From: Arcticibacter sp.
Lineage (GTDB): Bacteria > Bacteroidota > Bacteroidia > 2-12-FULL-35-15
Assembly (NCBI GenBank): GCA_021155045.1
Contig: JAJNQB010000017.1
Span: 186,001-250,000, forward strand
DNA: 64,000 nt
Direction of reading: 5' to 3'
Within the stretch, counting starts at the first letter, position 1, and each line of letters begins with the position of its first letter. A program made the translations under genes and the position numbers. This document shows positions 43,473 through 51,462 of this stretch, piece by piece. The notes under the pieces are model-generated. The model was not told where the DNA came from. It saw only the letters and a list, made by a program, of their open reading frames with translations, and searched no databases.

Positions 43473-44126
43473 TTAACCAGGCAATCTATTGATGTTTTTC
43501 TCCATCATTTTAATTTGCTTTTGCAATTCGTCCGATTTAGGTTTTAATGCTTTAGCTCTTTTAAAATATTCTTTTCCAACTCTGTTTTGGTTGCGTTGAA
43601 TTTCAATAGAGCTTAATTGTAAATAAACTGCTGCAAGACTTTCTTTGTCATCAATTCCGTATTTAACAGCTTCTAATAAATTTTTACGAGCCTCTTTTGA
43701 ATTTCCTTGTTTCAACTGAATGAAACCAAGTTGCATTAAGTTTGCTCCTTGCACATTTCCTACAATAGATGATTTTGTATTTAAACTTTTTTTTATGTTT
43801 TCTTCTGCTTTTTGTAAATCGTTTGAAGCAAAAGACATATTACTTTGTAGCATATAATATGTTACTCGTATGGGTTTAAATAATAAACGAGGAAACCTAA
43901 TTTTTTTCATGTAAACCAACGCCTGGTCCACATTTCCTTCTGATACCGCTTCTTGTACCAATCGCATAGTTCCCATCATAAAATATAATAACAAAGAAAA
44001 AAAGGAGATGATATAAAGAATCCAAGCTGTTATCAAATCATCAAAAATATGTGCCGTAATACCTAAAGCAATTAACAATAAGGTAATTGGCAAACGATAT
44101 AAAATATAGAAACGTAAAACTTTCAT
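43473..44126 (-). CDS. Membrane-anchored TPR protein
   Basis: A 217-residue protein with two membrane helices at the N-terminus (about 11-26 and 30-50), then an amphipathic helical region with TPR-like repeats (NVDQALVYMKKIRFP, NLMQLGFIQLKQGNSKEARK, YLQLSSIEIQRNQNRVGKEYFKRA). Function unknown; probably a membrane scaffold with the TPR domain in the cytosol. Its 5' end lies 145 bases from the divergent hemerythrin gene. Confidence 0.7.
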   Translation of the reverse strand: MKVLRFYILYRLPITLLLIALGITAHIFDDLITAWILYIISFFSLLLYFMMGTMRLVQEAVSEGNVDQALVYMKKIRFPRLLFKPIRVTYYMLQSNMSFASNDLQKAEENIKKSLNTKSSIVGNVQGANLMQLGFIQLKQGNSKEARKNLLEAVKYGIDDKESLAAVYLQLSSIEIQRNQNRVGKEYFKRAKALKPKSDELQKQIKMMEKNINRLPG

Positions 44127-44201
44127 TTTTTAAAAAATATAATTATGAGGCGCAAAAATAGGAGATTTAAATGAATTTTTATAAGAATAAAACCCATTAT
44201 T

Positions 44202-44215
44202 ATGACAATTGTCAT
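44202..44215. promoter_or_regulatory. Crp/Fnr-family palindrome upstream of the hemerythrin operon
   Basis: A perfect 14-base palindrome, ATGACAATTGTCAT, whose half-sites match TGAC-N4-GTCA. This resembles the TTGAC-N4-GTCAA sites of HcpR/DNR-type Crp/Fnr regulators that respond to nitrosative or low-oxygen stress. It lies 57 bases before the hemerythrin start. Binding itself is inference. Confidence 0.55.
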
Positions 44216-44259
44216 GTCCTGTACTGACACTAATCATAAACTAGCGCTTTCTGGCTTCC

Positions 44260-44267
44260 TATTTTTG
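44260..44267 (+). promoter_or_regulatory. Likely -7 box of the hemerythrin operon
   Basis: TATTTTTG matches TAnnTTTG. It lies only 4 bases before the first ATG, so the message may be leaderless or begin at a later ATG (44278 or 44287). There is no clear -33 box, which fits an activator-dependent promoter. Confidence 0.4.
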
Positions 44268-44271
44268 TTTT

Positions 44272-44814
44272 ATGAAGATGAATGCTATGTTTAATGAAGA
44301 AGACGTTTCCGACTTTAGTTTGTTTAAACTAATTGAGTTCGTTGAGAGTAACTTTCATGCCTATTTCAATGAAGTGATTCGCGATATTGATATTAAACTG
44401 CTTTCTGCTACAAAGATAGATAATTGTGAAGCATTTAGTGTTAATAATGTGTATGACTTATTTTCTCAGTTTAGAGAAATGCTCAGTCAGCATATTGGGG
44501 AGGAAAAACACATTGTTTTTCCGATTATAAAAAAACAAATTACCGATACAAGCACTAAGACAGATTTAGAAGAAAAGGAAATTCGATATATTTTTAAGAA
44601 CATCGAAAAAGAACATCACAGAATGGGAAAATATCTTAAAACAATTTCGGAGGGAACAAACAATTTTAAGATAGACCTTTCATTCTCTCCTGTTTTAAAA
44701 GATTGTTTTTTAAAACTTGAACAAGTTCAGCACAACTATGTTGTCTATCAATTTATCGAAGCCAATTATTTATATCCTAAAATAAATCAAATCAAAAGTA
44801 AATCTTTAATTTAA
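44272..44814 (+). CDS. Hemerythrin-domain protein (RIC/ScdA/YtfE-like)
   Basis: A 180-residue protein with the hemerythrin pattern of the di-iron RIC (repair of iron centres) family: a His in FHAYFNEV near residue 28, HIGEEKHIVFP near 82-92, KEHHRMGKYL near 116-125 and HNYVVYQFIEANYLYPK near 153-169, where His and Glu residues bind the two irons. The N-terminal ScdA domain (CPxC) is absent, as in short forms. RIC proteins repair iron-sulfur centres damaged by nitric oxide or peroxide, which suits the palindrome upstream. The start may be the ATG at 44272 or one of the two in the next 15 bases. It precedes a universal stress protein gene by 11 bases. Confidence 0.8.
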   Translation: MKMNAMFNEEDVSDFSLFKLIEFVESNFHAYFNEVIRDIDIKLLSATKIDNCEAFSVNNVYDLFSQFREMLSQHIGEEKHIVFPIIKKQITDTSTKTDLEEKEIRYIFKNIEKEHHRMGKYLKTISEGTNNFKIDLSFSPVLKDCFLKLEQVQHNYVVYQFIEANYLYPKINQIKSKSLI

Positions 44815-44825
44815 AAAATGAACCG

Positions 44826-45650
44826 ATGAAGAACATACTTGTTCCTATTGATTTTAGTGAAGTATCTAAAAATGCTACCGACTATGCTATTGGGCTAGCT
44901 AAACTTTTAGGCGCTTCTATAACGTTGTTTCACGTATTTCATATCCCTGCAGTGGCAAGCGAATCATTGGTGGTAATGCCAAATTTTAGTGAGCTAGAAA
45001 GCAAATCGGATGAATTAATTAATAAATACAAAAAAGAATTGAAAGACAAACACGGAAACGAGATATGTATTGATACTATTGTAAAACCAGGCTTTTTAAT
45101 AGAAGAGCTGAAAGACATTATTGAAGAAAAAAAGTTTGATTTAGTCATTATGGGTATTACTGGTGCCGGGAAACTTGAAGAATTATTAATGGGGAGTAAT
45201 TCAACAATGGCTATTAATAATATTAAAGCCTCTGTTATTGTCGTGCCTCCAAGAGCCCAATTTAAACCAGTTAAAAATATTGCTTTTGCCTGTGATTTTG
45301 AAAAAGAAACAACTTCTAATACCATTGAAAAAGTAAAAAAAATTTCTACTGTTTTCGATGCTCAACTGCATATTTTAAATGTTGTAGATTCTGATGAAAA
45401 ACCAAATTTTGACAAGGCATCAGCAGTTGTTAAGTTGGAAATTATTATGAATAATGTTCGACATACGTTGAATTTTCCAGAAAGTGATGATATAACATTT
45501 GCAATTAATGAATTTGCCGATAGACATGCTGTTGATTTGTTAATTATGGTACCACATAAGCACAACTTTTTGAAATCATTATTTCATAAAAGCAACACAA
45601 AAAAAATGGCATTCCACACACACATTCCCTTATTAGCTATAAACGAATAA
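44826..45650 (+). CDS. Universal stress protein, tandem UspA domains
   Basis: A 274-residue protein with two UspA domains. The first begins KNILVPIDFSEVSKNATDYA and ends with the ATP-binding GITGAGKLEELLMGSNS motif near residue 116 (G2xG9GS type); the second starts near 152 (NIAFACDFEKET) and has a weaker motif (MVPHKHNFLKSLFHKSNT near 241-258). Such proteins bind ATP and help survival in stasis or hypoxia. Operon with the hemerythrin gene (11 bases upstream) and the small gene downstream (9 bases). Confidence 0.9.
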   Translation: MKNILVPIDFSEVSKNATDYAIGLAKLLGASITLFHVFHIPAVASESLVVMPNFSELESKSDELINKYKKELKDKHGNEICIDTIVKPGFLIEELKDIIEEKKFDLVIMGITGAGKLEELLMGSNSTMAINNIKASVIVVPPRAQFKPVKNIAFACDFEKETTSNTIEKVKKISTVFDAQLHILNVVDSDEKPNFDKASAVVKLEIIMNNVRHTLNFPESDDITFAINEFADRHAVDLLIMVPHKHNFLKSLFHKSNTKKMAFHTHIPLLAINE

Positions 45651-45659
45651 AGAGATAAA

Positions 45660-46034
45660 ATGAAATTAGTAATCAATAATGATGTTTTAATAAAAACGCT
45701 ACAACAAGAATTTAATAGGGGATTTCCGTATTTAAAAATTGAGTTTTTTTCTAAGAAACATAAAAAAGGAGAAGGCTCACAGCGGAAGGACTTGAAAAAA
45801 GACAACTCCAAAATTAGTGATTGCAGAAAATCAGATAATAATGGGATAATTACGATTACAGGAAACGAAAAAGTTTCTGAAATAGAAAAAATTTTTCAGG
45901 AAACATTTGGATTATCTGTCCAAATTTTCAGAAAATCGGGCAGAGTATGGTTAGAAACAACATCGACTGATGACTGGACATTGAAAAAACAAAACAGCCA
46001 AGCAGAAGAATTAAGATTTCCTGTAAACGATTGA
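45660..46034 (+). CDS. Conserved hypothetical protein in the stress operon
   Basis: A 124-residue soluble protein. The N-terminal 50 residues and C-terminal GLSVQIFRKSGRVWLETTST followed by WTLKKQN form a pattern I recall from Bacteroidota stress or anaerobic operons, without a named function. A helix-strand-strand organisation is likely. It follows the universal stress protein by 9 bases, so it belongs to the same message and may share its regulation. No membrane segment or signal peptide. Confidence 0.7.
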   Translation: MKLVINNDVLIKTLQQEFNRGFPYLKIEFFSKKHKKGEGSQRKDLKKDNSKISDCRKSDNNGIITITGNEKVSEIEKIFQETFGLSVQIFRKSGRVWLETTSTDDWTLKKQNSQAEELRFPVND

Positions 46035-46117
46035 AAACGAAAAATAACGAATATGAAAACGCATTTATTTTTTATCAAAATAACTCAACCGAAATATTAA
46101 TTTAAAACCTTTATTTT

Positions 46118-46336
46118 ATGAATAGAAAAATTATTGGATTTGTTGTCCTAGCTTTAGTTTACTTTTTCCCATTTAGATGGGCATTTTTAGATTATCCTTC
46201 AAATATTGTTATACGAGGAGAGCATGTTGACGGAGGAGGGATGGAATATATTTTTTATTTCTTATTGGTAGTGTTTGGGTTTCTAACATTCATGTTTTTA
46301 ACAACAGATACACCATCTGCATCTAAAGAATATTAA
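46118..46336 (+). CDS. Small membrane protein, two helices (72 aa)
   Basis: Two hydrophobic segments (about 4-26 and 44-64) flank a loop with HVDGGGM. The C-terminus is short and polar. I do not recognise a family. It lies 83 bases after the previous gene on the same strand and may be the last member of the hemerythrin/stress operon. Small proteins with this layout often accompany respiratory complexes, but nothing here proves it. A weak hairpin followed by T-rich DNA (about 46362-46440) probably ends transcription. Confidence 0.6.
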   Translation: MNRKIIGFVVLALVYFFPFRWAFLDYPSNIVIRGEHVDGGGMEYIFYFLLVVFGFLTFMFLTTDTPSASKEY

Positions 46337-46440
46337 TGTTTTTTTTGAAAACAATTAAATTGGGAAGTGGTTGTATGAAAAAAAATGTTCCATAACATTT
46401 TGGGTTTGGTGAGATTCATACTTCCGCTTTCTTTTTTATC

Positions 46441-46479
46441 TTCGACCATAATTAAACAGTAGAAAGTTTTAAAAAAGCT
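46441..46479 (+). repeat. 39-bp dispersed repeat, copy 2
   Basis: Matches 40925-40963 with seven transition differences. It lies in the gap between the small membrane protein gene and the glycosyltransferase gene. Confidence 0.55.
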
Positions 46480-46504
46480 ACTTTGTTAGCATAATCTTAT
46501 TTTC

Positions 46505-47569
46505 TTACAAAACCAGAAAACTCTTTATGTGTTTTATAAGGTTTTTGTTTTCCATTAGAGCAGAAAGGTTAGAATATTCTCTAAGCATTTTTAATGCATT
46601 TTCTAAATCAAAATTAGATTGTTTTTCGGAGTAAACCATTTTTTTATTTTTTAGATATTCTGCCAGATATTCTTGCTCTGTTTGTCCTGGGGTAGGAATA
46701 AAAATGACTTTTTTATTTAATGATGCTAAATCCATAATGGTGGAATATCCACTTCTAGCAATTATAATATTCGATTTTAAAATCATTTTTTGCATGCTAA
46801 AAGAATCAAGATGCGATATCATTGTTACATTCTGTCTTTCTTCTTTTTTAAATTTTTCATCGGGCAAGCCTAAAACAATCAAGGATTTTAAGCCACTTTT
46901 AGATAATTGTACGAATAGTATTTTTTCAAAAATTGTTCGTTGTGGCTCTGGACCAGAAACAATTGCCATTACATCATAAATCATTTCTGACGATTTAATA
47001 TTTGAAAACCGGGTTAAAGGACCAATAAAAAATGTATTTGTTAACAATTCATATTTATGAGAAAGGTCGCCCGACAAATTATTTTCTCCTTCATAATCAG
47101 GTATCCAACATTCATCATACTTTTTGATGTACTGCTGAATTTTTCGATGTAATAATTTCTCGAAAAAAGGAGTCTTAATCATTAATTGATGTGTAATAAA
47201 AATACTTTTTACTTTTTTGTTCCAGCAACCATATCTATTGTCTGATATAACAATATCTATGTTGTGTAAATCAACTATCTTATCTAATTCCTTGTGTTCA
47301 ATATGTATTCCTTTTAAAATTTTAGGAATGGATAATAACATAGATAATATCATTGAACCTCTTTTAGAATAATTGATTTCGTAACCTTTAAGTGTAATAA
47401 ATTTTAAATCTGAAAACTCTTGTTTTAATAATTCGAGAGGACGTTTGTCGGCAGCAATCATCACTTCTGCATTATTTTCAATGAGTAAACGGATGATAGG
47501 AACGCACCGTGTGGCATGACCTAAGCCCCAGTCAAGAGGGCAAATAAGTATTCGTTTTCCTTTTAGCAT
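46505..47569 (-). CDS. Glycosyltransferase, MurG-like GT-B fold
   Basis: I place the start at the ATG at 47567-47569 (MLKGKRILICPLDWGLGHATR); a longer frame exists. The 354-residue protein has the N-terminal GLGHATR glycine-rich loop (residues 14-20) and, in the C-terminal half, SGPEPQRT and ARSGYSTIMDLA near 280-292 with IPTPGQTEQEYLA near 302-314, features of MurG/GT28-like UDP-GlcNAc transferases. It probably adds a sugar to a lipid or polysaccharide at the membrane; the acceptor is unknown. Divergent from trmB, with 50 bases between starts. Confidence 0.8.
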   Translation of the reverse strand: MLKGKRILICPLDWGLGHATRCVPIIRLLIENNAEVMIAADKRPLELLKQEFSDLKFITLKGYEINYSKRGSMILSMLLSIPKILKGIHIEHKELDKIVDLHNIDIVISDNRYGCWNKKVKSIFITHQLMIKTPFFEKLLHRKIQQYIKKYDECWIPDYEGENNLSGDLSHKYELLTNTFFIGPLTRFSNIKSSEMIYDVMAIVSGPEPQRTIFEKILFVQLSKSGLKSLIVLGLPDEKFKKEERQNVTMISHLDSFSMQKMILKSNIIIARSGYSTIMDLASLNKKVIFIPTPGQTEQEYLAEYLKNKKMVYSEKQSNFDLENALKMLREYSNLSALMENKNLIKHIKSFLVL

Positions 47570-47619
47570 AATTGTTACTTTTGTAAAAATAATCAATAAA
47601 GAATAAAAAGGCTAAGAAT

Positions 47620-48291
47620 ATGGCTAAACGTAAAATAAAGAAATTCGGAGAAGTTTCTTCGTTTTCAAATTGTTTCTTTTTATCGTTTGAACAATCACAA
47701 AAAGAAGGGTTGTTATTGAAAGGGAAATGGCATAGTAATTATTTTAAAAATAATAATCCAATAGTTTTGGAGCTTGGCTGTGGCAAGGGGGAATATACTG
47801 TTGGGCTTGCAAAGCGCTACCCGAATAAAAATTTTATTGGTGTGGATATAAAGGGAAACCGAATATGGACAGGAGCCAAACAAGCAATTGATGATAAGAT
47901 GAATAATGTAGCATTTATTCGTACTCGTATTGATTTTATTGAAGCATGTTTTGCTAAAAATGAAGTAAGTGAAATATGGATTACTTTTCCAGACCCGCAA
48001 CCCCAAAAACCAAGAGAAAGAAAACGATTAACAAATATAATGTTTGTGAACCGTTACAAAAATATAACAATTGATAGGGCTTGCATAAATTTGAAGACTG
48101 ATAATGAGCCATTTTATGAATATTCTAAACTAATTGTAAAAGAAAATAATTTAACGCAGTTGGATGCTACAAACGATTTATATGCAGATATAAGTTTGAG
48201 AGATGAAGCATTGACTTCAATAAAAACACACTATGAAAAACTTTTTTCTGAAAAAGGATTTAAAATATGTTATTTAAAATTTCAATTGTAA
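47620..48291 (+). CDS. trmB: tRNA (guanine-N7-)-methyltransferase
   Basis: A 223-residue TrmB. Motif I VLELGCGKGEYTVGLAK is near residues 50-66, NFIGVDIKG near 72-80, and the TrmB signature TFPDPQPQKPRERKR near 123-137. It methylates G46 of tRNA with SAM. The next gene, an alkyltransferase-like protein, begins at the very next base after the stop, so the two are translationally coupled. Confidence 0.95.
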   Translation: MAKRKIKKFGEVSSFSNCFFLSFEQSQKEGLLLKGKWHSNYFKNNNPIVLELGCGKGEYTVGLAKRYPNKNFIGVDIKGNRIWTGAKQAIDDKMNNVAFIRTRIDFIEACFAKNEVSEIWITFPDPQPQKPRERKRLTNIMFVNRYKNITIDRACINLKTDNEPFYEYSKLIVKENNLTQLDATNDLYADISLRDEALTSIKTHYEKLFSEKGFKICYLKFQL

Positions 48292-48630
48292 ATGAAACAA
48301 CACGAAGATTTTTTTCAAATGGTGTATGAAGTTGTTCGGTTGATTCCTAAAGGGCGTGTTACAAACTATGGAGCTATTGCAAAATATTTGGGCTCAGCTC
48401 GTTCTTCAAGAATGGTTGGCTGGGCAATGAATGCTGCACATTCACAAAAAAAGAAAGTGCCAGCACACCGTGTCGTAAACAGGAATGGCGAACTTACAGG
48501 AAAGCATCATTTTGAAACACCGTTTTTGATGCAAGAACTATTGGAAAAAGAAGGAATTGTTGTTAAAAAGGACAAAATAAAAAATTTCGATAAACATTTT
48601 TGGAATCCCAACTTAGAATTAGCGTTGTAG
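48292..48630 (+). CDS. Alkyltransferase-like protein (ATL), no catalytic Cys
   Basis: A 112-residue homologue of the DNA-binding domain of O6-alkylguanine-DNA alkyltransferase. The active-site motif reads VPAHRVV: Ala58 replaces the catalytic Cys of PCHRV. SARSSRMVGWAMNAAHS near residues 35-51 contains the conserved Arg (Arg40) that flips the base and the hydrophobic lesion pocket. ATL proteins bind O6-alkylguanine without repairing it and hand it to nucleotide excision repair. The alternative, a damaged MGMT, is less likely because the rest is intact. Start ATG abuts the trmB stop (no gap). Confidence 0.9.
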   Translation: MKQHEDFFQMVYEVVRLIPKGRVTNYGAIAKYLGSARSSRMVGWAMNAAHSQKKKVPAHRVVNRNGELTGKHHFETPFLMQELLEKEGIVVKKDKIKNFDKHFWNPNLELAL

Positions 48631-48705
48631 CAGTTTAATTCTAAACCAAAGAGTCATTAAGAACCTTCTACTATTTCATTTCTGTATAATCTGAATGAAT
48701 TTATC

Positions 48706-48713
48706 TATATTTG
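48706..48713 (+). promoter_or_regulatory. Likely -7 box of the TPR-SpoIIE gene
   Basis: TATATTTG matches TAnnTTTG; a weak -33 (TTTCTG near 48679-48684) is about 21 bases upstream. The preferred ATG (48719) is only 5 bases downstream, which would make the message nearly leaderless. Confidence 0.45.
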
Positions 48714-48718
48714 ATTAT

Positions 48719-50857
48719 ATGAAAAAAGCATACTCCTTTATAATCGTTTTTTTCTTTTCATTCTGTTTTTTTTCTGTGAATGCAGGAACGAACCCATTAG
48801 ACTCATTAACATTAGTTTTAAAAACAACAAGTAATGATACTGTGCGTTTAAGCACATTGGTTTTGCTTAGTGATTTGTGTGCTGAAGAAGAAATTCTTAA
48901 ATACGCTGATCCTGCATATAATTTGGCTCTAAAGCTTATACAAAGTGATGACAAACAAATTAAAAATTTTGCACAAAACAAATTCGCAAATGCATGTAAT
49001 AATATTGGTTATGCTTATATGCATAAAGGAGATATTTCTTCTGCAATTAAATATTATCAGCAGAGTTTAAAAATTAGGATGGAAATCAAAGACAATAATG
49101 GAATTGCTCAAAGCTTAGTTAATATTGGCTATTTACTTGAACAAAAAGGAGATATTGCCAAAGCACTTGAAAACTATCACAATGGATTATTGTATTACGA
49201 AAAAGGAGGAGACAAAAGTGGTGTTGCGTATGCTTTAAATAACATTGGTTTTATCTATCAAAAACAAGATGATTTAAATAAAGCCTTAGAATATTATTTG
49301 AAAAGTAAAAAAATAAGAGAAGACATTGGAGATAAACATGGACTTTCTCAATCACTTACCAACATAGGTGCCATATATAAAAATCAAAACAATTATGAAG
49401 ACGCACTAAAAACGCATTTACAGAGCTTACAGATTCAAAAAGAATTAGGAGACAATTCTGGCATTGCAAATTCTTTTAATAATATAGGATACATTTATGA
49501 ATATAAAAATGATTATGGATTAGCATTGGATTATTATCAGAAAAGTTTTGAAATAAGGGATATGATTGGAGAAAAAAAAGGGAAAGCAAACTCCTTAAAT
49601 AATATTGCTCGTATTTATTATCTTAAAAACAACTTGCCTTATGCTTTAGATAAAGCTAAACTATCTTTTAAATTGTCTCAAGAGTTAGGATTTCCAGAAA
49701 ACATAAGCAATGCATCAAATCTTTTAGCTACAATTTATAATAGAGAAGGAAAATATAAAGATGCGGTGGTGATGTATCAATTATATATCAAAATGCATGA
49801 CAGCATTAACAATGAAAGTATTAGAAAAAATGCAGCGAAACAACAATTGAGGTATGAGTACGGAAAAAGAGCTGTGGCAGATAGTGTTAAATATGCAGAG
49901 TTACAAAAAGTAAAAGAAGCACAAATACTTGCTCAGCAATCCCAAATCAGTCAGGAAAAAATAAAAAGATGGGCAATGTTTGGAGGGTTATTTTTAGTAT
50001 TAATATTTGCAATGTTTATGTTTAATCGCGTTAAAATAACCCAAAGGCAAAAAGTAATAATTGAAATTCAGAAAAAGGATGTTGAGCTTCAAAAAGAGAT
50101 GGTTGAAGAAAAGCAAAAAGAAATTTTAGACAGTATTAATTATGCAAAACGAATTCAATATACTTTGTTGGCTCACCAAGAGTTGTTAAATCAAAATATT
50201 GCCGATTATTTTGTGCTTTTTAAACCAAAAGATATTGTTTCGGGTGATTTTTACTGGGCTACACAAAAAAATGATTTATTTTATTTAGCTGTTTGTGATT
50301 CCACAGGGCATGGTGTTCCTGGCGCTTTTATGAGCTTGTTGAATATTTCATTTATGAATGAAGCAATAAATGAAAAAAATATTTTAGAGCCCAATAAAAT
50401 ATTTGATTATGTGAGGAGCCGTTTAATTACAAGTATTTCTCAAGATGGTGCACAAGACGGAATGGATGGAATTTTGTTGTGTTTTAACAAAACAAAATCC
50501 ATTATTACTTATTCGGCTGCACAAAACGCACCGATTTTAGTTCAAAAAGGAGAAATGATAAAATTAATATCAGATAAAATGCCTATTGGTAAAGGGATTA
50601 AGGAACAGCCTTTCGAACTTTATAATTTACCATATGAAAAAGGTGATATGATATATTTATATACTGATGGTTTTGCTGATCAGTTTGGAGGACCAAGAGG
50701 AAAAAAATTTAAGTATAATCAATTGAATGAATTGTTAGTTAAACTTGTTAATGAAAAGGCAGAAAAACAAAAGGAAAATCTTACAAAATCATTTTTGGAG
50801 TGGAAAGGAAAGATGGAACAAGTTGATGATGTATTGATTATAGGCATTAGAGTTTAG
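48719..50857 (+). CDS. TPR-SpoIIE protein phosphatase, membrane-bound
   Basis: I place the start at the ATG at 48719 (MKKAYSFIIVFFFSFCFFSV), a signal peptide; another ATG eight codons upstream would precede it. The 712-residue protein has about seven TPR repeats in the periplasmic part (residues about 60-330: NNIGYIYEYKNDYGLALDYY and similar), a membrane helix near 418-440, a coiled coil to about 480, and a cytosolic PP2C/SpoIIE phosphatase domain (PKDIVSGDFYWA near 510-521, DSTGHGVPGAFMS near 537-549, with metal-binding Asp residues). Such hybrid sensors dephosphorylate anti-sigma-factor antagonists. No cognate partner is in the window. Confidence 0.9.
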   Translation: MKKAYSFIIVFFFSFCFFSVNAGTNPLDSLTLVLKTTSNDTVRLSTLVLLSDLCAEEEILKYADPAYNLALKLIQSDDKQIKNFAQNKFANACNNIGYAYMHKGDISSAIKYYQQSLKIRMEIKDNNGIAQSLVNIGYLLEQKGDIAKALENYHNGLLYYEKGGDKSGVAYALNNIGFIYQKQDDLNKALEYYLKSKKIREDIGDKHGLSQSLTNIGAIYKNQNNYEDALKTHLQSLQIQKELGDNSGIANSFNNIGYIYEYKNDYGLALDYYQKSFEIRDMIGEKKGKANSLNNIARIYYLKNNLPYALDKAKLSFKLSQELGFPENISNASNLLATIYNREGKYKDAVVMYQLYIKMHDSINNESIRKNAAKQQLRYEYGKRAVADSVKYAELQKVKEAQILAQQSQISQEKIKRWAMFGGLFLVLIFAMFMFNRVKITQRQKVIIEIQKKDVELQKEMVEEKQKEILDSINYAKRIQYTLLAHQELLNQNIADYFVLFKPKDIVSGDFYWATQKNDLFYLAVCDSTGHGVPGAFMSLLNISFMNEAINEKNILEPNKIFDYVRSRLITSISQDGAQDGMDGILLCFNKTKSIITYSAAQNAPILVQKGEMIKLISDKMPIGKGIKEQPFELYNLPYEKGDMIYLYTDGFADQFGGPRGKKFKYNQLNELLVKLVNEKAEKQKENLTKSFLEWKGKMEQVDDVLIIGIRV

Positions 50858-50873
50858 GCGAAGGAGCAAACAA

Positions 50874-50907
50874 AAAAAGGCTGAATCGTTTTTGAAACAG
50901 CCTTTTT
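50874..50907 (+). terminator. Terminator after the phosphatase gene
   Basis: AAAAAGGCTG at 50874-50883 pairs with CAGCCTTTTT at 50898-50907. It resembles the terminator at 10602 (same AAAGGCTG / CAGCCTTT arms). It faces the convergent PepSY-like gene. Confidence 0.85.
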
Positions 50908-50927
50908 TTATTAGTAAATTCTTCTAT

Positions 50928-51383
50928 TTATTTATTATCACCTTTATCATCGTCCTTCTCAACTTCTTTTTTAACGAACGTGCCGTTTGCATCAAAAATA
51001 TAATCTACATCATCTACTTCTGCTTCGTAAGTAACTTTTCCTTTTGCATCTGTAATTTTTGAAGCTTCTTTTATTTTTTTACCAGCCATGTTTTTAGCTA
51101 TATATTCTGATGCTGCTTTTGGTAAAGCGGCTACATTAATTTCTATTTCTGTTTCAATAATGTTTCCAGCAGCATCAAATAATACTGACGTTTCTACTTT
51201 ATTACTTTCAAATTCTGCTTCAAAGTTAGAACCTTCTTTTTCCCATTTTTCTACTTTTGTGTTTGGGTAATGTTTAACAAAACTTTCTTTAACTGCTGCA
51301 GGAATATCTGCTTCTTTTACTTTTTGTGCGAAGGCAGAACCAATTCCGAAGCTCAATGCCAACATTACAATTATTTTTTTCAT
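50928..51383 (-). CDS. PepSY-like secreted protein
   Basis: A 151-residue protein with a signal peptide (MKKIIVMLALSFGIGSAFAQ) and two copies of a PepSY-like (putative beta-lactamase-inhibitor-like) repeat: VKEADIPAAVKESFVKHYPN with WEKEGSNFEAEF in the first half, LPKAASEYIAKNMAGKKIKE with VTYEAEVDDVDYIFD in the second. The C-terminus is acidic (KKEVEKDDDKGD). These domains are thought to be inhibitory or protective in the periplasm, function unproven. Single gene. Confidence 0.8.
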   Translation of the reverse strand: MKKIIVMLALSFGIGSAFAQKVKEADIPAAVKESFVKHYPNTKVEKWEKEGSNFEAEFESNKVETSVLFDAAGNIIETEIEINVAALPKAASEYIAKNMAGKKIKEASKITDAKGKVTYEAEVDDVDYIFDANGTFVKKEVEKDDDKGDNK

Positions 51384-51462
51384 TTTTATATAGTTTTTAA
51401 GTTAATAGTTCAAAAGGAATACTCAAATCTATAATAATTTTGTGGTTAAATTCCTACAAATT

